A stretch of 64,000 bases of DNA from Panax quinquefolius (taxonomy: Eukaryota; Streptophyta; Magnoliopsida; Apiales; Araliaceae). The stretch is taken from NCBI GenBank assembly GCA_020205615.1, contig CM035160.1:150269991-150333990 (forward strand), given 5' to 3'. The notes under the pieces are model-generated. The model ran no database searches. It was not told the DNA's origin and saw nothing but the letters and a program-made list of their open reading frames with translations. The position numbers were made by a program, and so were the translations under genes. This document shows positions 1 to 12,361 of this stretch, one piece after another; within the stretch, counting starts at the first letter, position 1, and each line of letters begins with the position of its first letter.

Positions 1-1640
1 ATGTGTCTTAGTTACTTTTCATGCATTTTGTGTTCATTTTGTAGGTTATACGTTTGGGAGCGGTGTGAGCGACTATTGGTAAGGAAAAGCAAAGAAAACG
101 CAAAGAAAAACAAACCGGACATCATTTGGGCTTTCATGTTTACTTCATGTTCTTGGTTTGGAACTTAGCTTACATTGAAGAGCATCGTCTTAGCTTTTTG
201 GAACATTTTGAATCATTCCAATCGGAGTTCGGATGCAAGAGTTATGATCGTTGTACCAACGGACGTCGAACGTCATGGTTTTGAGTGGTCATTTGCATAG
301 CAGTCACTTCCAGCTCAATTTCCGCCTTCATCCTCCCAGAATTTCTCAATACTCAAAGAATGAAAGTTGTAGATCTCGTCAATATCTTCGATTTGATAGG
401 TGGCAGGCCCCGTAACTCCTCACGGATTAAAAGTTATGGTCGTTTTACCAGAGGACATCGGAGCAGAAAATGTCAGAACATGGGGGGGGCGGCGGGCGCT
501 GGGGAGCGATGTCTGAAGCGTCGTCTTATTTGAAGTACCAAGGCTTTGGGGAAGAGCTAGGTGCGGCCTGAACGCGTTTTTGGCGAATTTTGACACCTTT
601 TTGACTCCAAATTGGATTGTGTTTGTTCCTAAGCTAAAAATTGGACTTGTAACCTATAAATACATGATGTAAATCATAAAATAAAGGGAGATTACATAGC
701 TTAGCTTAGATTAAACACTCTATTAGATTAGAAAATAACCCTAGTTCTTATTAGTTTTGGAGATTGAAGCAACTTGGAGAGCATTGAAGATTCAAAGCAG
801 GAACGAAAGAGGAGTTTCAAGACTACTGATAATAGATTCTATTCTCTTCTCTTCTCTTACTTTTATCTTTTAATGTCTATTCAATTGTGGATTCTTGGTT
901 TTAATTCATTAATTATGAACTAACTCTTTTATTAAGATTTCAATTGAACTTTTTATGGCTATGAATTAGTTATTCATTATATTCCAATTATTTATGTTGA
1001 AGTGAATTGTTCATCTTGCCTTATGCTTATTGATTAATTATCCGATCAAGAATTACCTTGTTACTCTGAAGGAATTGAGAGAGAAATTCTAGGGTTAGAG
1101 CGGGCTTCAGTGACATGTGACTTAGTTATTTGCACGGTGAATAATTAGGTTTGTGAATAGAATGAGAATATCTATTTGCCGCATATAACACATAAGGAAT
1201 TGGGATTGTAGCGAGTTTAATTCAATTGTTTTGCATAGAGATATAGCAAAATTAATCTGGGTTAAATAGAAGACAAATGATCACTTGAGAAAGGGCTTTT
1301 GGCATTTGAGAATTTCTGTTAACAATTCAGTAGACATAATAATTGGGATAATTGGTTTATAGTTCATAATGGGGGATATTGGAGTCTTAATCTTTATTTA
1401 TTTGAATTCATTCGTTAAAGTCTTAGTTTTAATTGATTAATTTAATTTTCTTAATTAGAAAAATCACAATTTGCGATTGTTTAAATAAAATTGATTTGGT
1501 TAAGAGTTAGTAATTGGTAATTTTTATTAAATAATTCTTCGTGGGAATGATACTCTACTTTTACTTTATTACTTGTTGGTCGTGTATAGTTGCACGTATT
1601 CATTGATTGCGAAATCGATCAACAACTTTTCAAAATGGTC
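1..1640. mobile_element. Decayed LTR-retrotransposon-like sequence
   Basis: No convincing gene is present; the short open frame at 285-533 has no recognisable domain. The stretch resembles the LTR and leader region of plant Ty3-type elements, with phrases such as 'aaagttgtagatctcgtc' near 362 and 'cgtgggaatgatactctac' near 1541. I saw no intact LTR pair, primer-binding site or reverse transcriptase, and the left end lies outside the window. The identification is by general resemblance, so it is tentative. Confidence 0.4.
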
Positions 1641-3260
1641 AACTCTAAACAAGCCCAAAAAAGTCACAGGAGTTGTATTTAACATGCTTAAATAAAAGTG
1701 TGTGTCGAGTCAAATAAGAATCTCACCAAAAATGAAATACAAATGAAAAAGTTCAAAAAAAATTTTTTTTTTCTTTTTTAATCTTTTATTCCCTCGCTTC
1801 TATATATTATCTTAATTTCTATTGCTTTGGCTTCCCAATATCCAAACAGTACCTTAAGATGCCATGGCCGAAGAAAAAGTTACAGGAATATATATATATA
1901 TATAGTAGCTATATAAGACTAGTTCATCGAGGGTGGTGAACATCGGGCCAACCGACGGCAATTGGGATCTTAGTCAGCATTAGATAATTAATGCCTAATT
2001 GTCAATTAATATACCTTGTACCATAAGATTAATTAGAAATTAAATTACTATTAATTTGCACAATGAAACAAGTGACTACCTAAAGAAAACAACACATTAA
2101 TTCCAACCAAATTAGACAATTAAAATATGATATATGAGGAGATCAAAACTGCAATTTAATTAAATAACCTACCTGCAGTGTGTTTATATTTTTATCTTTG
2201 GTTTTTCATGATAAATGAGAATCTACTAGGCTAGGCTAGGCTAGATGTACGTATTATAGTATAAGGTAATGCTCCTCTAAATTAGTAAAGAAAATAGCTT
2301 AGTCATATGGATGGTAATGTTAACAACTACATATATATATATATGCAGTGCAGTGTAGTATTGATGAGGTGGTGGGATCATTAATAACATTATAGCTAGA
2401 AAGACGGCAGAAATGTATTTATGATAATCCAAGAGGGTAATATTGTAACATAATGTGGTCCTAGCTAGTAGCTAGGCTAGTCGAGACAAATTATGGTTGC
2501 AACTCAAGTTGTCCCACACCCAACTAAAGCTTTTTAGTTGATAGCTAGCTCTCATAATTCCCACCCACACCCTTGGACCTGGCCTAGCCTCCATTTTAAT
2601 TTACTTGTTTTGTTATTATTAACGCCAAGATTTTTTGTCACGTCTCAATTACGTAAGACGTCATGATCCCGACACTAAACATGCGGTCAACACTTTAAAA
2701 AGCTTGACTGGCGATGTCGGGGATAAATTTCAGGCGTGAGAGTCAAGATAAAGCGATCATGAGGTTAATAAATGGAGGATAAAATATCTAAGATCTCGGA
2801 GAGAGAAAATTATCGCCATTTTTTTTCAAGACTTCTCACATGTTATCTCTCTCGGATCGATTTACGCTAGCCACCCACTCTTGTCAAAAACACAACCCCC
2901 CACTCCTTAGTGATATCTGCCGCCGATCGCATGCGATCGTCACCTTTTTCCCCATCGTTTATGCCACGCCGTGCTTATAATAATCTCATCCACATTAATG
3001 ATCTGCAGATTTTTTTGGTCAACAGTCTTCCTTTTTCATCATTACAAGTCAAAGATGGAGATATTTAATATCTAATGGGTCAATCTACTGATCCGACCTA
3101 ATCTTGTAAAGACTTAATGTGAAATAAGATAATGATTGTAGGCCAATAAATATAAGCCAATATACTAAGAATAATTAGGCCCAATATATGAAATATGATG
3201 ACCCAACACTTATAATTAAAGAGAAGAAAAGGATATCAGAGTACCAAATTGTGTTTCAAG
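1641..3260. other. AT-rich intergenic region upstream of MIR164
   Basis: I see no coding region. The stretch holds short AT runs (about 1890-1903 and 2330-2342) and a short GGCTA-type repeat near 2230-2245. It presumably contains the distal promoter of the MIR164 transcript that follows, but I cannot assign individual cis-elements with confidence. Confidence 0.5.
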
Positions 3261-3262
3261 CT

Positions 3263-3271
3263 TATATATAA
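3263..3271 (+). promoter_or_regulatory. Probable TATA box of the MIR164 transcript
   Basis: The sequence tatatataa lies about 15 bases before a CT microsatellite and about 105 bases before the MIR164 stem-loop. Plant MIR genes are transcribed by RNA polymerase II, often from TATA promoters with pyrimidine-rich initiation regions. The placement fits a start site within or just after the CT run. No transcript data were available. Confidence 0.5.
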
Positions 3272-3278
3272 TCCCTAG

Positions 3279-3305
3279 CTCTCTCTCTCTCTCTCTCTCT
3301 CTCTC
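3279..3305 (+). repeat. CT dinucleotide microsatellite
   Basis: A run of about 13 CT units sits between the TATA-like element and the MIR164 hairpin. CT-rich tracts are common in plant 5' leaders and core promoters. The run may be length-polymorphic. Confidence 0.85.
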
Positions 3306-3398
3306 CCAAAACATATAGCTAGATTGTTGGGAGAAATTAAGCAGCTAGCTAGGGGTGGTAAGTGCGGCATAAGAATTGAAGGTGGGTGCTGAGCAAGA

Positions 3399-3419
3399 TG
3401 GAGAAGCAGGGCACGTGCA
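3399..3419 (+). ncRNA. miR164: Mature miR164 (21 nt, 5' arm)
   Basis: All 21 positions match the conserved land-plant miR164a/b sequence as I know it. It begins with U, as preferred by ARGONAUTE1, and lies in the 5' arm as in known MIR164 precursors. Confidence 0.95.
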
Positions 3420-3498
3420 TTACTTGTGCACACAGGCATATATAAGATTAAATCTCATAATTATATCATGCCTGTGTTTGCTCAACGAGATATTTCTT

Positions 3499-3519
3499 CA
3501 TGTGCCCCTCTTCCCCATC
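3499..3519 (+). ncRNA. miR164 star strand (3' arm)
   Basis: This is the passenger strand. It pairs with 3399-3417, leaving a two-base overhang. Mismatches fall opposite miRNA positions 4, 9 and 10. It resembles known miR164 star sequences in its CATGTGCCC start and CCATC end. Confidence 0.85.
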
Positions 3520-3545
3520 ATGACCACTCAACCTTATAATTACAT

Positions 3546-4224
3546 CACAATTGGATTGCTTTGGTGTTTATATATGGCTTACAAGCAGACCTTCATTCAT
3601 TCTTGCTATATTTCTTGTAAAGTAGTGAGTGGATCGGCGGCGGTAGACAATGTCAGGCAGTTGAAAGAGGGCTTGGTGGCTTTTACACCAAGAACAAACC
3701 AGACCGTCCGTCTATACGCAATTAATCATCCTTCTCATTCTTTGGTGAGACAATGATATTATAACCTAGCTAATAAGGTTGGTTTGGTTTTGTTTTTTTC
3801 TTTCTTTCTTGGTAGGATGTGTATACCTAACTTGATCTTTTTTCAAATCAAAATCTTCAATTATTCATACCCACGAAATCTTTTTTCATTTTTTTATAAT
3901 GAATTGTGCATTTCAAATATCAAATTCAAATAAATTGTATCTTGCTAAGACCAATAAATAGAATCAAGATTAAATATATTTTCTTAAAAAAAACACATTA
4001 CTAATATTAGCAAAGTACTCAACAACACATGGTATTAAAAATCAGAATAAAAAAAGGTTTCATTAAAAATGTTATTTGAATTTTTTTATAAAAATTATAT
4101 TATAGTTACATTTAATATACTTGGTTGTTCCCAAGTGTAATAATGTCACACCATGCAATTTTCAAAGTGGCTGTGCACTATTTTATTATAAGCGCGTAGA
4201 TATGACAGTAGTATGGAGAGAATA
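3546..4224. other. Intergenic, downstream of MIR164
   Basis: This is presumably the 3' part of the MIR164 primary transcript followed by AT-rich spacer. I see no other gene or clear repeat. Confidence 0.4.
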
Positions 4225-4772
4225 GGTAAATTTTAAATGAGTACCTAAGGTTAACGCTTTTTTTCACGTCATCACTTAACTTTTAAAAATTGACACATAA
4301 ACACTTATAATTTTGAGAAAGTGTTACCTTTTCTATCTAATTTGATTGTGTGTATCTCACTCGCTAAAAGAGTAAAAGTGAGTGAGCCTTGTATATAATG
4401 ACCTGATCACTTTAAAAAATGTCCAAAATGCCCCTAATTGCATGCTTTCTTCTATGAGACAAATTTTCTCTACATTTTTCATAATTTCTTAATAATTCAT
4501 AACAGTCTAGTTAGGATCAAAGAAGAGATATTAAGATTTAGACTTCCAAATTTGAGAAATACAGTATCGACACGCAGGTCGATAAATAATCTCTCTCTGC
4601 GTGTCAGCACTGTATTGATCAATTGATTAACTTATCATAAAATTAATTTCATGGTAATGGAATCGTATATATACATATTTTGTAAAATCATTTATAATTA
4701 TGTGTGTGTTAACTTTTAGAAGATATGTGATGATGTGCAAAAACCCATAAACCTCAGGAGTTGTCTGAAATT
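4225..4772. mobile_element. Mutator-like/fold-back non-autonomous element
   Basis: The ends are long imperfect inverted repeats. The left end begins 'ggtaaattttaaatgagtac' and continues to 'cacgtcatcac'. The reverse complement of the right end reads 'ggtaaatttcagacaactcc' and continues to 'cacatcatcac', about 50 bases in all. An internal hairpin at 4558-4614 (gacacgcag facing ctgcgtgtc) is also present. There is no transposase. I could not define a clean target-site duplication. It ends about 280 bases before the TOL start codon and may lie in that gene's promoter. Confidence 0.6.
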
Positions 4773-5052
4773 TACCAAATATATATATAAAGCAAATATT
4801 GAGAGCGTGGGATACTCAATATTTGGACAAAAGCGACCATTTCTTCCTTCCCTTTGTTTTTCTCGGTAAAAAAGAGCCTTTGAGCATTTTCCTGAGAAAC
4901 TGGCGAGTTTTGTTGAAAGTCCTTAATCGTATTCAATTAGTTTATGTATTTCTAAACGAAACGAGATCTTCTGTTTACCAATTAGCTAGCTGCCTTCCAT
5001 ATTGTTCTGGTTTTTATTCGGGAGAATTTTTTCAAAGGAAGTTGTTAGAGAG

Positions 5053-8000
5053 ATGTTGATGCTACCGTCTTCTTCTTCTTATAATTCAGCTTCTATTCGA
5101 GTGGAAAAGGCGACGAGCGAGTTTCTAATCGGTCCAGATTGGACCATGAATATCCATATTTGTGATACCATCAATTCCAATCACTGGTATTATGCTTTAT
5201 CCCTTTCTTTCTTTTTATAATTTAATTGAAGCTGCACTTCATAATAAAAGTTTGGCATTTTTCTTCATGGGCTTTCGTTTAGGCTTTCTGTTTCAGCATG
5301 TGTAGATGTAGAATATGGATGGATATGCATGCATGTTTATGTCCTCTAATTTTATATACTTTAAACTAATTGATTTCTTGTTTTGAATTCTCTGTTGGAC
5401 TCGTGAAAAGCAAAACTAAAGAAAAACTTTACTTATTCCTTGTTTTTTTGTTGTTGTCATTTTCCTCTTTTTGGGAGCTGAAGACATTGGTTATGATATT
5501 GTCCCTGATAATGGGAATTTTGGTTTATTTCTCTATCCTCTTGTTTGTTATTAGAAATCCACTATTCTTATTTTCTGCGACGTAATGTCGAAATTGGAGG
5601 GTCCAGCAAGGATTAAACTGTCTAATATGATGCTTACATGGTAACTTGCACAGGCTAGCAAAAGATGTTGTCAAAGCTTTGAAGAAAAGGTTTCAGCACA
5701 AGAACCCTAATGTTCACCTACTTGCCTTGACGGTATTTTTCATCGGAGCATTCGAATTTTTTGTTATTAGCTTATTATGAATTGAAGTTATTTATCAATT
5801 TGAATTACGGGCTAGTTTAAACTTGAACTGGTTGGTTTTCTGCTACTCTATTTGTCGTGTACTAGTATGTAGGAGTAATGGTAGTTGTCCCATATGATGT
5901 CCTAAGTAAATAATTTAGTATTACTTCACCGCCATAACCAATCACTAGTGATGGTACTCGAACAATGTCATAATGAGACGTCATTTGGGACCCCAAATTT
6001 GGGATCCCTAGCTCGGTATTTAGCCCTGTTGTCTGTAATCCATTATGCTTTATGTATGTGTTGTAGCTTCTGGAGACAATGGTGAAGAACTGTGGTGATT
6101 ACGTGCATTCTCTAATTGTTGAGAGGAATATACTACAGGATATGATCAAGATTGTGAAGAAAAAGGCAAGTTCTCCTATATACATTATTTAGCAGTTTGT
6201 TGCCTTATTTTTCTAGGATTCATCGACTTTAAGGTTTTTAGCAATCTTTAGCTCCAGTATCTCATTTACCGGTCGAGTTTCTCCTCTCTTATTTAGCGTT
6301 TTATCTCTTTATGTATTTAAATATTAAACTTGTTGGTGGTTAAGGCCCTTAACAATCTTTCGGTGTGGCGAAATGTGATGCAATTAAATAATTGTTGAAG
6401 ACATCTTAGTGCAGTAGATGCCCTTAAAACTTAATGCGAGGAATAACTTGCATCTGCTGGCTTGAAGAATTCATTCTGGATTTCTGAGCTAAGTTACAAA
6501 ATTTAATGTAAGCTAAGGTAGAGAGTTCTTTCCTGAGCTCAGGAATCAGCATCGTACCTTCTGACCATCTTTTGATGAGGATGATAACTATGTCATGTTG
6601 TGTTATCAGACTGAACTGTAATGTCCATCACCAGAATAGTTGTCTCATTAAATCATTATGCATTTTATTTATGTGCCATCTTGTTATGTACGCTCTTCTT
6701 GTGATGCATGTCTACCATCTTGTTCCACCAACTAGTTGGCATCTGAAATAATTCCTTATCCTTTATTTGCCATTATAGGGGAAAATGAGGGGAGGTTTTT
6801 TTTTTTTAGTGTTCACTGATTAACCATATAAACATGATCCAGCACGGTAAATAGGAGTTGTGGATGGGTTTCTTCTCTCTTTCGCTTTGGGTGGTGGGAT
6901 ATAGGAGTTATATTCTATCTGGGCTTCTATCTTATGAAATTGAAATGGGTAAATTAGTAGCCTCTACTTTTAGAAGCTTGATCCTTAGAGGTATTGACAA
7001 TATTGTTTGCAACTTGCATGCCTATGAATTCATATTTTGAAGTATCCATGACGTGAATTTTCCTGTTGAATTTAATTTCCATCATTTAAGGTCTACCAAT
7101 AGAGTTTTAGCCTATCCTTTTCTTGGGGGAATTTTTGCTGGTTAAATTAAGTTCTTCCCTATTTGTGATTGTTATTACTTAGTCATCTGTAAACCAAGTG
7201 ATTACCATAAAAGTTTCTTTTGGCATGAAGACTATAATTTTGATGATTTCTGATGGTTTCAATATGACAATCACACAAGTGACAGATTTCTAGATGTTCA
7301 TCTTTCAGTATGAATCTGAAGTTAATTTTATGCAAAAATAGTATGTACTGACATTCTCTAACTCTGGGATCTCTTAATTTACTGATTTTCAACTTTGAGG
7401 TTGTGGATTATGTTTAGGCCAATTGTTACAAGCTTTATTTTAACCAAATTTGTTGTTTTATAACGCAATTTCCCATTTTCTATGGGTTTATTTTATGGCA
7501 TCAAATTTGGATGTTCTCTTGTTGTCTCATTATGGTCACAAGTTTACTTTCCTATATTAATCAGTTGTCTAATTGTATTTTGTTTTACTATATATAGATT
7601 AGGTGGTTTCTTTACTAGTTTTTCAGAGTTTGTAAACTGAAAAGAAAAGAAAAGGACGGAAAACTTCAGATTTTTTGTCCATTTCTCTTGTTACTGAGAT
7701 TTTTAATGAACGAAAAAAAAAAAAATGGACGGAAAACTTGGCCACTTTTCTAGCCAAGGTTTTCTGTCCAAAATTTTAATGATTTGGATGAAAACTAAAT
7801 AACATAAGCAAATATTTTATAATTCTTATATACCCTCTAGGCCTCTACATTACTAACACAAATATGTGTAAAATAGTAATCTAATTGAAAGCTTAAGTTT
7901 ACTTTCCTTTTCCTTTATAAACTCAGTAACAATATTAAAGAAAACTTACTAGTTTTTTATTCTTTTCTTTGATATTCTAATTTAATTTTTCATTCTTTTA

Positions 8001-11000
8001 TTTTTCTGTCCAAAACTTAGAAACATTGTGTAAATGACCTCAAACATAGATGTCTGGATTGCTTTTGTAGACAAACATGCGTGTAAGGGAGAAAATCTTG
8101 GTATTGCTAGACTCTTGGCAAGAAGCATTTGGTGGAGCTGGAGGAAAACATCCTCAATATTACTGGGCTTATGAAGAGTTGAGAGTAAGTGTATGTTAGT
8201 GAAATTCAGTGGTTTATGCATAATTAAAACTAGTTCCATTCTGTGGTAGCAATTGATTGTGTTGCTTATTTTTTGTGGTTAAGCTTGAGCTTTTTAATCT
8301 AAAGAATAAAATAAGTTGTGATTAAACAACATTTTACATTGATGAGCTATTGGATAATTTTTACGTGACATTGGCTGCACTCTAAAAATCCTCCTACAAA
8401 TATGATTTCATGATCCATGCTTCAGTGACAAATATACCCTAAAACAGAAAACTTGCATATTTGTTTTAGAAAAAAAATAGATTATACAGCTTTATTTACA
8501 GATGTCTAATACCTTTTGCGAGGTCTTTTTATGTGTTATTCCTTCTATATGCTATTCCAAGTTTAAAAGTTGTATACATCATTATTTAAATAGGAAGTTC
8601 CTGATGATAATTGATCGTATGACTTCAATATATGTTGTTTATACTATTCATGGCAGCGTTCTGGAGTTGAATTTCCCCACCGTTCATCAGATTCAGCTCT
8701 GATATTCACACCTCCTGTTACCCACCCAACAGTTGGACATGCCCATGCAGGTTATGGGATGCCAAGCAATTCTTCAACAAGGCTTGATGAAGCCATGTCA
8801 TCTGAGATGGATACTTTAAGGTGAGGTTTTGACTCATTTTACATGCTATTTGATCCATATTCCGTTCATGCTATCATAGTTGCCATGGCGACGACTAGGC
8901 GTCCTGATACTAGAGAAGCATAAGACAACACCTTGGATGCCGAGCTGCAAGGCTAGCTGGCCCAAGTTAAGTGATCTAGTTATTTTGTACTCATTACTCA
9001 TCATAATCCATGGACTAGGTGTAATTTTTATTATTTATTAGACTTATAATGTGTGATGATTGTTGACTTGATTGATGCTTTATTCTCTACGTAGTGTTTG
9101 TTAACTTGTTCTACTAATTTTCAATGGCAAGTGTTTTATTTTTTAATTTTAATTATGAAGTATTCATATAATTGTGTTTTTAATTGTATTCAATAGTGTT
9201 GGTTATTATGTTTTGAGTTTTAATGTATATAAAATTTTATTGTCGAATATGTTTTTAAAGCAAAACAAATAATGTATAAATTGTAAATTGTTAACTACTT
9301 GTCGCCATATGGACGCCATGGCGGGAGCCTTATACGATAAGGGTGCCGGGACAACTATGCCTGCTATATAACACCTAATCTTTTTATTTATTTTATTCTT
9401 TTCACCATAAGTTTGTCAAGCATAAGCTCGATGCGGGAAGTTCTGGATCTTATATCTTCTATGCTGCAGGCTTTGAATCCAAATGACCGCATGGTATGTG
9501 CAACAGAATTACCTTTTTCTTGGTTTATTTGCCGAGCAACATTATATTGTTTTCATCTTTGCTATAGGCTGTAAAGGATGACGTCATAATTGATCTAGTT
9601 GACCGATGCCGTTCCAACCATAAGAAACTGATGCAGATGTTGACCACAACCGGGTAAGTTCTCATCCTTTTATCACACATTGCCAGAAATCTCCAACAAT
9701 TGGTGTTTGGTCCTCTTGAGAATTGTCCATCAAAAAGGTGGAAAAGGACAAACAGACTTGTAGTTGATCATTTTGGATATCATTCTTTGTAAAAATTGCT
9801 GCTCTGCTTGGACATGGGTTTGCTTCTGCACATGTTTGTCAGTATCTCTAACAAAATTAATGTTGTTTTCAGGGATGAAGAACTTCTTGGTCAAGGTCTT
9901 GAATTAAATGATAGCATTCAAAATGAGCTTGCTAGACATGACGCGATAGCTGCTGGTTCCCCACTGCCAACTCAAGCGATGAACTTCAAACCCCAATTGA
10001 CTTCAGTACCTAATTCCACTCCCAAACCTAATGAAGTTAGGAGACCCAGCTCATTGCCAAGTGCTTTGCCCTCTGAACCTGTAAATGCGGAGATAAGGCA
10101 CCCTGCTGAAGATGAGGAGGAAGAAGAAGAAGAAGATGATGATGATTTCGTGCAGCTAGCTAGAAGGTTGTTCCTAACAATCCCACATCTGATTATCCTG
10201 ATCATATCATTACTGTTCCAAACCTGTATAATACTTCCTCCATCTGGAAAATATTACCTTTACCTTTTGTGTTCTCTAAAAGCACATTTGTGCATTATAC
10301 ATATTCGATTATTAAATATAACTGAAAATATAAAATACAAATAAAAATTATATAAAAATATAATGTGCAAATGTTTTTGATTCATCTTAAATTCCCTACC
10401 AGTAACACCCCAAGAAAAGTTTGCTGGATCATTGTAAAGGGTACTCCTACTGTCCTCTGTGAGAGCAGCTGCCGAAACTTACGCAGTGTTTTTTGTTTAT
10501 TGAATCTGATATCCATTGTTTCCAGTTTGTTGACTTAATGTGCTGCCATGCAGGCATTCCAAAACGCAGTCCCCCACATCACAAGGCACATTTGTTGGAA
10601 CTAACGAAACAGCTCCTGTCTTGAGCAATGCATTGACTTTACCTGATCCACCCGTGCCAGTGAAGACCACGAAAGACCAAGATATGATAGACCTCTTGAG
10701 CCTCGCCTTGTCAACTACTGGAACTTCTCCTCATAGTCCGGCATCATCTACACAAAACATGCATCAAGCACCTGTTTCCCCAGTCGCTCAAGGGTATCCA
10801 TATGCTCCCCAAGTTTATCCTGGAAAGCAGGGGCAGGTAGCCTTTAATAGTTATGTTGCTCCTTGGGCTAAGCCTGAATCTCAGACCCAGACCCAGCTAC
10901 AATTTCAGCCTCAGCCACAACCATCGCCTCAGGCTCAATCTCAGCTTCAGCCTCAGTCTCAGGCTCGACCTTTATCACAACTGCAACCTCAATATCAGCC

Positions 11001-11445
11001 ACTCGCTCAACCTCGACATCCAAATCTTCAAACACAGGCTCACAATCTCCAGATCTCTTCTGGCTATCCACCCCCACCATGGGCTGCGACTCCCGGTTAT
11101 TACAGCCACCAGAATGCTCTATCCACAAATACTTACGCATATTTAACTCCACAAGCCAATACTGCGACATCTTACAGGCCTTTGCAAGGAACCAGACCCT
11201 TGCTGCAGATAAACTCGACCACTGCCGAGGGAAGCAATGGGTCAGTTACTATTGGAGACGCACAAATGAGCTCAAGGCCAAGTGGCAATGCACCTGCAGC
11301 AGGACAAAAGCCCTTTATTCCTTCATACAGATTGTTTGAGGATCTTAATGTGCTAGGCAATGGAGATGGAAGATTTAGGACAAACAACACATCTCCTAGT
11401 TTATCAGGAACTTCGACCCAAAGTATGGTAGGCGGAAGAAAGTGA
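5053..11445 (+). CDS. TOM1-like (TOL) ESCRT-0-like ubiquitin receptor
   Basis: Nine exons: 5053-5186, 5654-5732, 6067-6165, 8071-8184, 8657-8820, 9412-9493, 9568-9653, 9873-10166 and 10554-11445. They give 647 residues. A VHS domain occupies about residues 14-142 ([45 protein letters not shown]). A GAT domain spans about 195-285. An acidic run of Glu and Asp follows near 331-344, then DLLSLAL near residue 390, a clathrin-box-like motif, and a Gln/Pro-rich tail near 458-520. TOL proteins bind ubiquitinated membrane cargo such as PIN2 and pass it to ESCRT complexes for vacuolar degradation. Length and tail fit the TOL6/TOL9 group. The start chosen is the first ATG in frame (an alternative lies at 5059). 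Intron 3 uses a GC donor, and intron 5 carries a hAT element. Confidence 0.93.
8875..9359. mobile_element. hAT-type MITE in TOL intron 5
   Basis: The ends are short inverted repeats (catagttgcc and ggacaactatg). They are flanked by 8-base duplications catgctat (8867-8874) and cctgctat (9360-9367), one mismatch apart. An 8-base duplication and CA-TG ends are typical of hAT transposons. The element lacks coding capacity. Its internal and right parts match a second, disrupted copy in the large RAPTOR1 intron (16208-18651). Confidence 0.8.
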
Positions 11446-12361
11446 AATGCTTCTTTGAATGATTCCTGATTTCTTGTACCCAGTAAGCTCATGCATATTT
11501 AGAATGTGATAAATGTGGATATGTTGTGTTGTAGAGGTTTCTATTTTTCTTTTTTCAACTTGCAACACTTCTTTGAGGTATATATGAATATTGGTTGCTT
11601 CTGTATTGATTTTAGCTGCCATTGAGTGTATTGTGGATGAAACATTTTCTAGTCAACCACATAATATTTGGCTTAATTTTGTTTAATCCTCTATACGCTA
11701 TGTTCAATTTTCTGGTTTAGCACCTGTTCTATTACCGATGAAGACAACAAGTGCTTGCGAATATCCATCCTCTTCTCAAAACAATTCTTAAGTTTATAAA
11801 CTCTTAAAGAACAATTGATGTTCAAATCAAAAAAAATTCATCCTGGCTTCAATACAAGTATGAGCTTCCAAGTTTTTAAGATAAAGTCAACTACAGAGAA
11901 AGTCCACTCAACAGGCCATGATTATGGGATCAGAATGACACTTTAAATTATATAAATGAAGATCCACCACGGACTTTACAAATTGAAGATCGGGAAGAGA
12001 AGAAAGAAAATAAAAATTACACACTGGGCAGAATTAACATGACAAATGGAACAGAAAATATTTACACCTTTTGACCTACATAACACAGATTATTTGCTGA
12101 AGCCCCCATGGAAAATATGAACTTTCTCAACTTGTCATCCTTTACATAGATAGGAGGCTTAATGAATATATAGCATACAATTTCCAGATTGAGATCTTCG
12201 CATTCCGGCTGCGGTGACCCCACTGAGAAAGCAGAATACCACAGATGACAATTTGTTTAATAACAACATTGTGTTGGTGTCTGACACTCCATTACTATCA
12301 AATCAAATTCAAGGCATCTCCCATTGTTGTGCCTCCAGAGGGTACAACCACCAAGTGTTCT
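11446..12361. other. Convergent 3' UTRs of TOL (+) and RAPTOR1 (-)
   Basis: The 916 bases between the two stop codons contain no further coding region. They must hold the 3' UTRs and polyadenylation sites of both convergent genes, which may overlap. Confidence 0.6.

Larger units (their letters stand above)
3373..3545 (+). ncRNA. MIR164: MIR164 precursor stem-loop
   Basis: The 5' arm carries the conserved miR164 sequence at 3399-3419, beginning TGGAGAAGCAGGGC. The 3' arm carries its near-complement at 3499-3519, beginning CATGTGCCCCTC. Pairing the two gives 16 paired positions out of 19 (one of them G-U), three mismatches, and two-base 3' overhangs at both ends, which is the Dicer-like signature. 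A terminal stem (acacaggcat with atgcctgtgt) closes the loop, and flanking bases pair partly to extend the lower stem. In plants miR164 targets NAC-domain transcription factor mRNAs (CUC1/CUC2, NAC1, ORE1 types), controlling organ boundaries, lateral roots and leaf ageing. The open frame 3376-3756 across this locus is incidental. Which family member (a, b or c) this is cannot be told here. Confidence 0.95.

Noticed and set aside
285..533. 82-codon open frame at the left edge
   Set aside because: It lies in LTR-like sequence and shows no recognisable protein features.
3376..3756. 126-codon open frame
   Set aside because: It coincides with the MIR164 hairpin, has no domain, and its conserved part is explained by the miRNA.
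9972..11492. Several opposite-strand frames across TOL exons 8-9
   Set aside because: They are shadows caused by the acidic (GAA/GAT) run and the Gln/Pro-rich repeat.
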